NCBI GenBank assembly: GCA_963835085.1
Contig: CAWIED010000001.1
Coordinates: forward strand, 3,162,001-3,226,000
Source of the DNA: JBDIAG01 sp963835085
Lineage (GTDB): Bacteria; Actinomycetota; Actinomycetes; Actinomycetales; CAWJMD01
DNA length: 64,000 bases
Reading direction: 5' to 3'
Below, piece after piece: positions 59,749 through 64,000 of the stretch (positions are counted from its first letter, which is position 1; each line of letters opens with the position of its first letter). The notes under the pieces were generated by a model. The model had not been told where the DNA came from. It saw nothing but the letters and a program-made list of their open reading frames with translations, and made no database searches. The position numbers and the translations under genes were made by a program.

Positions 59749-60192
59749 CTACACGTCGAGAATGATCGTCATCGGTCCGTCGTTGACCAGCTCCACCATC
59801 ATGTCCGCCCCGAACCGCCCGCTCGCCACCTCGAGCCCCGACGATCGGAGGCCGCCGGCCACCCGCTCGACCAGGGGCTCGGCCTCCGGGCCGGGAGCCG
59901 CTGCACCCCATGAAGGTCGACGGCCCTTGCGGGTGTCGGCGAACAGGGTGAACTGGCTGACCACCAGCACGGGTGCGCCGACATCCGAGGCCGACTGCTC
60001 ATCGGCCAGGATCCGAAGGCCCGCGATCTTGGCTGCCAGCTTGTCCGCCGTCGCAGGCGTCTCGGCATGGGCCACGCCGATGAGCGCAAGCAGGCCCTGG
60101 CCCGACGGATTGCCTGCCCCATCGATCGCCCCCACCACCTCGCCGGCCACCAGCACCCGGGCGGAACGGACCCGTTGCAGCACTGCCCTCAC
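59749..60192 (-). CDS. dtd: D-aminoacyl-tRNA deacylase
   Basis: 147 aa. It clears D-amino acids from mischarged tRNAs. MRAVLQRV-like N-terminus, SQFTLFAD (the SQxxL active-site motif) and NDGPMTIILDV (Gly-cisPro-type motif variant NxGP) are present. GTG 60192 is the start: it gives the canonical N-terminus and overlaps the asparaginase stop as GTGA. Co-translated with that gene. Confidence 0.92.
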   Translation of the reverse strand: MRAVLQRVRSARVLVAGEVVGAIDGAGNPSGQGLLALIGVAHAETPATADKLAAKIAGLRILADEQSASDVGAPVLVVSQFTLFADTRKGRRPSWGAAAPGPEAEPLVERVAGGLRSSGLEVASGRFGADMMVELVNDGPMTIILDV

Positions 60193-61223
60193 GACAATCC
60201 CATCCACAGCGAGTCGTCGAGCCGGTCTTGCACCGAGCCGACCGGCCGGCCATGGCCGAGCACGTCGACGTGGCCCACCTCGTCGAGCACCGGATTCGTA
60301 TAGCCCAGCCGCCTCAACAGCGACGCCATCACCACCGGCCGCGCCCGGCCTCCGCCGTCCAACACCTTCAGCGCCAGGCCCCGGCCGTCGGGAAGCCCGA
60401 CCCCGTACACACCTTCGGCGCCATCCTTGGCCACGACGCCGGGCAGGGCGGCCATCAGCTGGGTGACGTCACGTCCGGTGCCGCCCACCATCTCCGGGTG
60501 GCTCGACATGGCGCTGCCCACCTGGGCGAGCTCCTCGGACGAGGCACCCAACGCGATCCGTCCGAAGGCGCGGGCCAGCCCGGCGAGGGTGCAGGAGAAC
60601 AAGGGGGCCCCGCAGCCGTCCACCGTGGCGTACTGGGCCTCGTCGCCGGTCAGCTCGGCCACCGTCGACCGCACCCGCTGCTGCAGAGGATGGGTCGCGT
60701 CGAGGTAGTCCGCCGTAGTCCAACCGGCTGCCACACAACTAGCCAGCATGGCCGCATGCTTGCCAGAGCAGTTCTGCGCCAACGATTCTCGGCCACGCCC
60801 TGCTTGCAGCCACGCCAGTTGGGCGGCTTCCCCGATGGGCAGGTCGGGAGTGTTCTGCAGATCGCCCACAGTGAGCCCAACACCGGCCAGAATGCGCTGC
60901 ACACCCTCGAGGTGCATCGGCTCGCCGTTGTGGCTTGCGCAGGCCAGTGCCAGCAGATCGGGCGGCAGCTGCAGCCCGCTGCGTAGCATGGCAATCGCCT
61001 GCAGCGGCTTGAGAGACGACCTGGCATAGATCACCTCATGCGGATTGCCCGCGGCCGCGATCAGCTCCCCGTTTGCGCCCACCACGGCAACATGGCCGAG
61101 ATGCAGCGACTCGGCCAGCGCGCCCCGGACGACGGCGGCCAGCACCTCAGCCGGCGGGGTACCGTCCTGCTGCAGTGCCGACCCGGGCGACGGCAACGCC
61201 TCTGACTCACCTGTGGATGACAT
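60189..61223 (-). CDS. Asparaginase II-type (Rhizobium etli-like) L-asparaginase
   Basis: 344 aa from ATG 61223; the frame is open 141 codons further, but those codons read through the dispersed repeat and are not likely coding. It belongs to the family of thermolabile asparaginase II, with RSSLKPLQAIAML, SCASHNGEPMHLEGV, QNCSGKHAAMLASCVAAGW and DGCGAPLFSCTLAGLARAF. The two Ser-Lys pairs (SSLK and SGKH) form the nucleophile sites. GGAG lies 12 bases upstream of ATG. Repeat copy C begins just 42 bp upstream. Confidence 0.85.
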   Translation of the reverse strand: MSSTGESEALPSPGSALQQDGTPPAEVLAAVVRGALAESLHLGHVAVVGANGELIAAAGNPHEVIYARSSLKPLQAIAMLRSGLQLPPDLLALACASHNGEPMHLEGVQRILAGVGLTVGDLQNTPDLPIGEAAQLAWLQAGRGRESLAQNCSGKHAAMLASCVAAGWTTADYLDATHPLQQRVRSTVAELTGDEAQYATVDGCGAPLFSCTLAGLARAFGRIALGASSEELAQVGSAMSSHPEMVGGTGRDVTQLMAALPGVVAKDGAEGVYGVGLPDGRGLALKVLDGGGRARPVVMASLLRRLGYTNPVLDEVGHVDVLGHGRPVGSVQDRLDDSLWMGLS

Positions 61224-61688
61224 ACGGGGCATTCTCCACGGCCGGAGAGGCGCGATGCACACCAGATGATCTATTCCAAGGTCGGTTAAGTGGTCGTGGG
61301 CTGCGAGTGCGCAGCGGATTGGTGGGTGTGTGGGGTCGTTGTGCCAGATGACCGCCGTGAGCGCGGGCTCGTCCGGGGTCAGACCCGGGCGGTGTCCGGA
61401 ATCCGGCGCCAGCGCCAGCCGGTGGAGGTCAGCTGAGCACGAAATCCCAGCCTGCCGCAGCAAAGCGAGCCGGATTCCGGACATCCAAGCGCCGAGAGCA
61501 GCTACCGACCATCGGCACGCAGGCCTGACAACCCATACGCGCGGGGCGGTTTGGGCCGCGCTCATCGCAACTGACTCCTCGGCCGACAAGGCACCAAGCA
61601 CAGAAGGGGGCGCCCTGCCCACGAACAGAGGAATCACTGGCCACACCCCGACGGGGCGACGGATTCATCCTCTCGACGAGCTAGCGAG
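61224..61688. other. 465-bp gap holding dispersed repeat copy C
   Basis: Between ugd (end at 61689) and the asparaginase start. The left half is the dispersed repeat (61265-61510); the right half has no obvious feature. The asparaginase promoter must lie within or next to the repeat. Confidence 0.6.
61265..61510 (+). repeat. Dispersed repeat, copy C
   Basis: It begins GATGATCTATTCCAAG, like copies A and B, and contains a perfect 15-bp inverted repeat: TGTCCGGAATCCGGC at 61393-61407 and its complement at 61469-61483, 61 bp apart. It ends with CCGACC. The shared start motif is at position 61265, upstream of the asparaginase gene. Confidence 0.82.
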
Positions 61689-62993
61689 TCACTCGCCACG
61701 CCCGAGGGCGCGGTACTCCCATCCAGCCGCACGCCACGCGGCGGAGTCGAGAGCATTGCGACCATCGAGAACCCGCTTGTTGCGCGCCAAGGCAGCCATC
61801 TCCACCGGGTCGAGGTCGAGATACTCCTTCCACTCCGTCAGCAACAGCACCGCGTCTGCACCCTGGATCGCCTCCTGGGGCGTCTCGACGTAGTTCAGAT
61901 CGGGCCACAGCCGCCGCGCGTTCGGCAACGCCTCGGGGTCGGTGACCACCACATCGGCTCCCTGAAGCCTGAGCTGGGCGGCCACGTTGAGCGCGGGCGA
62001 GTCTCTGATGTCGTCGCTCATCGGCTTGAACGCGGCACCGAGGACACCTACCCGACTGCCGATGAGACTGCCGCCGCAGGCCGAGCGGGTCAGGTCGACC
62101 ATCTTGGAGCGCCGGCGCATGTTGATCGCATCGACCTCCCGCAAGAACGTCAGGGCCTGGTCGGCCCCCAGCTCGCCGGCCCGGGCCATGAAGGCCCGGA
62201 TGTCCTTGGGCAGACAACCCCCACCGAAGCCCAGACCGGCACCCAGGAACGCCCGGCCGATGCGCGCGTCGTGCCCGATGGCGTCCGCCAGCTGGGTGAC
62301 ATCTGCGCCGGAGGCCTCACAGACCTCCGCCATCGCGTTGATGAACGAGATCTTGGTGGCCAGGAAGGCATTCGCCGCGACCTTCACCAGCTCGGCGGTC
62401 TCGTAGCCCGTCACGATCACCGGCGTGCCCTCGGCGATGGCCGTGGCGTAGACCTTCCGCAGCAGCCCCTCGGCCCGCTCGGAAGCGACCCCGAGCACGA
62501 AGCGGTCGGGCCGCAACGTGTCCTGCACCGCGTGCCCCTCACGTAGGAACTCCGGGTTCCACGACAGCTCGAGCTGCGGGGCCGCGCCAGCCAGCCGGTC
62601 GGCCAGCCGGCGTGCGGTGCCCACCGGGACGGTCGACTTGCCCGCCAGCAGCGCATCGTTGCTCACGTGTGCGATCACCGTCTCGACCGCGGCCTCGACG
62701 AACGTGGTGTCGGCTGCCAGCTCACCCTTGCGCTGGGGCGTTCCCACGCAGATGAAGACGACCTCGCAGCCGTCGAGCGCAGCACCGTCCGTGGTGAAGC
62801 TCAGCCGGCCGCTGGCCAGCTGGGTCGCCAGCGCGTCATTGAGCCCGGGTTCGTAGAAGGGCGGAGTGGCCTTCTGCAGGCCCTCCACCTTGGCGGCGTC
62901 GACGTCGACTCCCACCACCTCGTGCCCCAACTCGGTCATGCACGCTGCGTGCACCGCCCCCAAGTAGCCACATCCGACAACACCGATTTTCAT
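61689..62993 (-). CDS. ugd: UDP-glucose 6-dehydrogenase
   Basis: 434 aa from ATG 62993 (GGAG six bases upstream). It oxidises UDP-glucose to UDP-glucuronate with NAD. MKIGVVGCGYLGAVHAACM is the first Rossmann motif, EFLREG and GFGGGCLPKDI hold the catalytic Cys (in GGGCLPKD), and GAAFKPMSDDIRDSPAL marks the C-terminal domain. It could feed surface polysaccharide synthesis. A terminator lies between it and the upstream HbhA-like gene, so it is its own unit. Confidence 0.93.
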   Translation of the reverse strand: MKIGVVGCGYLGAVHAACMTELGHEVVGVDVDAAKVEGLQKATPPFYEPGLNDALATQLASGRLSFTTDGAALDGCEVVFICVGTPQRKGELAADTTFVEAAVETVIAHVSNDALLAGKSTVPVGTARRLADRLAGAAPQLELSWNPEFLREGHAVQDTLRPDRFVLGVASERAEGLLRKVYATAIAEGTPVIVTGYETAELVKVAANAFLATKISFINAMAEVCEASGADVTQLADAIGHDARIGRAFLGAGLGFGGGCLPKDIRAFMARAGELGADQALTFLREVDAINMRRRSKMVDLTRSACGGSLIGSRVGVLGAAFKPMSDDIRDSPALNVAAQLRLQGADVVVTDPEALPNARRLWPDLNYVETPQEAIQGADAVLLLTEWKEYLDLDPVEMAALARNKRVLDGRNALDSAAWRAAGWEYRALGRGE

Positions 62994-63056
62994 ATGATCT
63001 CCGCATGAGATGACCGATAGCCGCACTAATGGTGCCCGACCGGGCAGACAGCCACA

Positions 63057-63086
63057 AACGCCCACCCCCGAATGGGCGTGGGCGTT
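63057..63086 (-). terminator. Terminator after the HbhA-like gene
   Basis: AACGCCCAC at 63057-63065 pairs with GTGGGCGTT at 63078-63086 around a 12-nt loop, downstream of the minus-strand HbhA-like gene. Confidence 0.65.
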
Positions 63087-63183
63087 GCAGGTTGCTTGCG
63101 GAGAGTGAGGGCAGCAGTCAACTCGGACTAGTCTTCGACACCGATTGCCGGCGGCCAGTCACCGGTCCGAGCGCGGCAGCGGA

Positions 63184-63813
63184 TCAGTCACCCACCTGCT
63201 CGGCCTCATCCGTAGCCTTGTCCGCCTTGGCGGCAGACTTCTTGGCGCTGCTGGCAGCCGATTTCACGGCCGTGCGTGAGGCGGGGGCGGTCTTGCGGGT
63301 GGCATCGGTGGCGCGCTTGACGTCAGGGGTCGTGGGCGCCTGGGAGACGGACTCCTCGACTTCGGTGGCCACGACCTGGGCCTCACCGATTACGGTGCCG
63401 GCACCGGCCTTGACACTCTCGGCGGCGCTGCGACGCATCGTGCTGAAGGCGGCCATGCCTTTGGCGATTGTGGCCCGGCCCTGCTCCAGCAGGTCGGAGG
63501 GGGCCGAGGTGCCGCTCATCCGATCGACCACGGCCTTGCCGCGGCCCGCCAACTCGTCGAACCCATGCTCGACCTCGCCGGCCGTCTCCTTGGTGAACGT
63601 GCGGGCGGTCTCCGGCAGGCTGCGCGCATGGGCCGGCAGTGCGGCTGCGGCCTGCCGCATCGAGTCACCCACTTCGCGCGCCCGGGCCATGGCCAGGTCG
63701 GTCATGCCGATGAGGGCATAGCCGGTGTCGGTCGCGAGCTCAAGCAGATTGTCGGGATTGGTGAGCCGGGCGGTGCCGTGCTTGGGCGTGGGCTCTGGGG
63801 TCTTGGCGGACAT
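63184..63813 (-). CDS. HbhA-like surface protein
   Basis: 209 aa. Long helical region with many Ala and charged residues (about 20-150), then a C-terminal Lys/Ala/Ser/Thr-rich tail (KSAASSAKKSAAKADKATDEAEQ) like the heparin-binding tail of mycobacterial HbhA. No signal peptide, as in HbhA. Gene context (next to a regulator as Rv0474-Rv0475) supports it. The lysine tail is shorter than in HbhA. May mediate adhesion or be a phasin-like coat protein; both are possible. Confidence 0.6.
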   Translation of the reverse strand: MSAKTPEPTPKHGTARLTNPDNLLELATDTGYALIGMTDLAMARAREVGDSMRQAAAALPAHARSLPETARTFTKETAGEVEHGFDELAGRGKAVVDRMSGTSAPSDLLEQGRATIAKGMAAFSTMRRSAAESVKAGAGTVIGEAQVVATEVEESVSQAPTTPDVKRATDATRKTAPASRTAVKSAASSAKKSAAKADKATDEAEQVGD

Positions 63814-63860
63814 TGGATGCCTCCGGGCTGGTGAGGGCTGAATTCTTCAGAAATGGGGTT

Positions 63861-64000
63861 CTAGTCAGCTGACGTAGCGGGGTCGTGCAGGGTCGAATCG
63901 GGATGGTCTGAAGCGGTGGAATCGGCGCGGAAGACGTCGTAGACGTCCAGGAGCACTCGTCGCTGACGTTCGGTGAGCTGCGGATCCGCCAGGACGGCTT
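63861..64000 (-). CDS. C-terminus of a regulator gene (Rv0474-like HTH), partial
   Basis: The last 45 or so codons before the stop at 63861-63863 read AVLADPQLTERQRRVLLDVYDVFRADS, then a short acidic tail. This C-terminal motif is typical of the small HTH regulator that precedes hbhA in actinobacteria. The DNA-binding part lies outside the window. Confidence 0.6.
   Translation of the reverse strand, partial: AVLADPQLTERQRRVLLDVYDVFRADSTASDHPDSTLHDPATSAD

Overview
The window is high-GC DNA from an actinomycete. The mycothiol glycosyltransferase MshA, a mycothiol-dependent formaldehyde dehydrogenase with its MBL-fold partner, CarD, SenX3/RegX3 and an HbhA-like protein all point there. Two blocks keep a gene order known from Mycobacterium and relatives (lpqE-carD-[PIN/TRAM]...ispD...ispF, and senX3-regX3/gpmA/ybjN/mshA...hbhA). 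I cannot fix the genus from sequence alone; the sorbitol-type PTS and the DUF6297 ABC exporter would fit Propionibacteriales or a neighbour.

Region by region. (1) 1-10.3 kb, all minus strand: an exopolysaccharide island with a GH114 lipoprotein (cut by the window edge), a Spherulin-4/GH135 protein, a polytopic membrane protein, a PelF-type GT4 glycosyltransferase, an Agd3-like (CE18) deacetylase, a second secreted GH114 enzyme and a secreted multi-Ig bulb-lectin protein. This set of families resembles the fungal galactosaminogalactan machinery. (2) 11-15.5 kb: DUF6297 ABC exporter, rlmB and cysS. (3) 15.5-17.3 kb: a decayed toxin-antitoxin pair, a repeat-rich stretch and a frameshifted DUF6584 gene. 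(4) 17.4-24.6 kb: iolG-like dehydrogenase, formaldehyde detoxification pair, gnd, a TPR membrane protein, an HxlR regulator and a divergent HtrA-like protease. (5) 24.6-26.4 kb: no genes, but tandem and dispersed repeats. (6) 26.4-36.5 kb: SDR, amino-acid permease, AAA+ ATPase, and a potassium group (KimA-like importer, KdpD-like kinase, KdpE, Kup). (7) 36.5-39.1 kb: ispF, a divergent IspD paralogue, a zinc-ribbon gene and ispD. (8) 39.2-47.6 kb: one long co-directional operon, E1alpha-E1beta-E2-SorC regulator-GutM-sorbitol PTS (four genes)-DRL/SAF oxidoreductase. (9) 47.9-64 kb: PIN/TRAM protein, carD, lpqE-like, a secreted zinc protease, regX3/senX3, a P-loop kinase, gpmA, ybjN, mshA, a methyltransferase, DUF2516, dtd, an asparaginase, ugd, HbhA-like and the end of a regulator gene.

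The most interesting candidate system is region 8. A PTS importer is co-transcribed with an oxidoreductase of the family that contains DRL (the alternative DXP reductoisomerase of Brucella) and with an acetoin-dehydrogenase-type E1/E2 complex. The operon sits 90 bp upstream of ispD. I propose, as inference only, that it imports and phosphorylates a branched polyol such as 2-C-methyl-D-erythritol, oxidises it to a 1-deoxy-ketose phosphate, and cleaves that to acetyl-CoA plus a triose phosphate.

The second is the galactosaminogalactan-like island. The third is a family of about 240-bp dispersed repeats with a conserved end and a 15-bp internal inverted repeat, present three times (16.6, 25.5 and 61.3 kb), one copy lying just upstream of a start codon.
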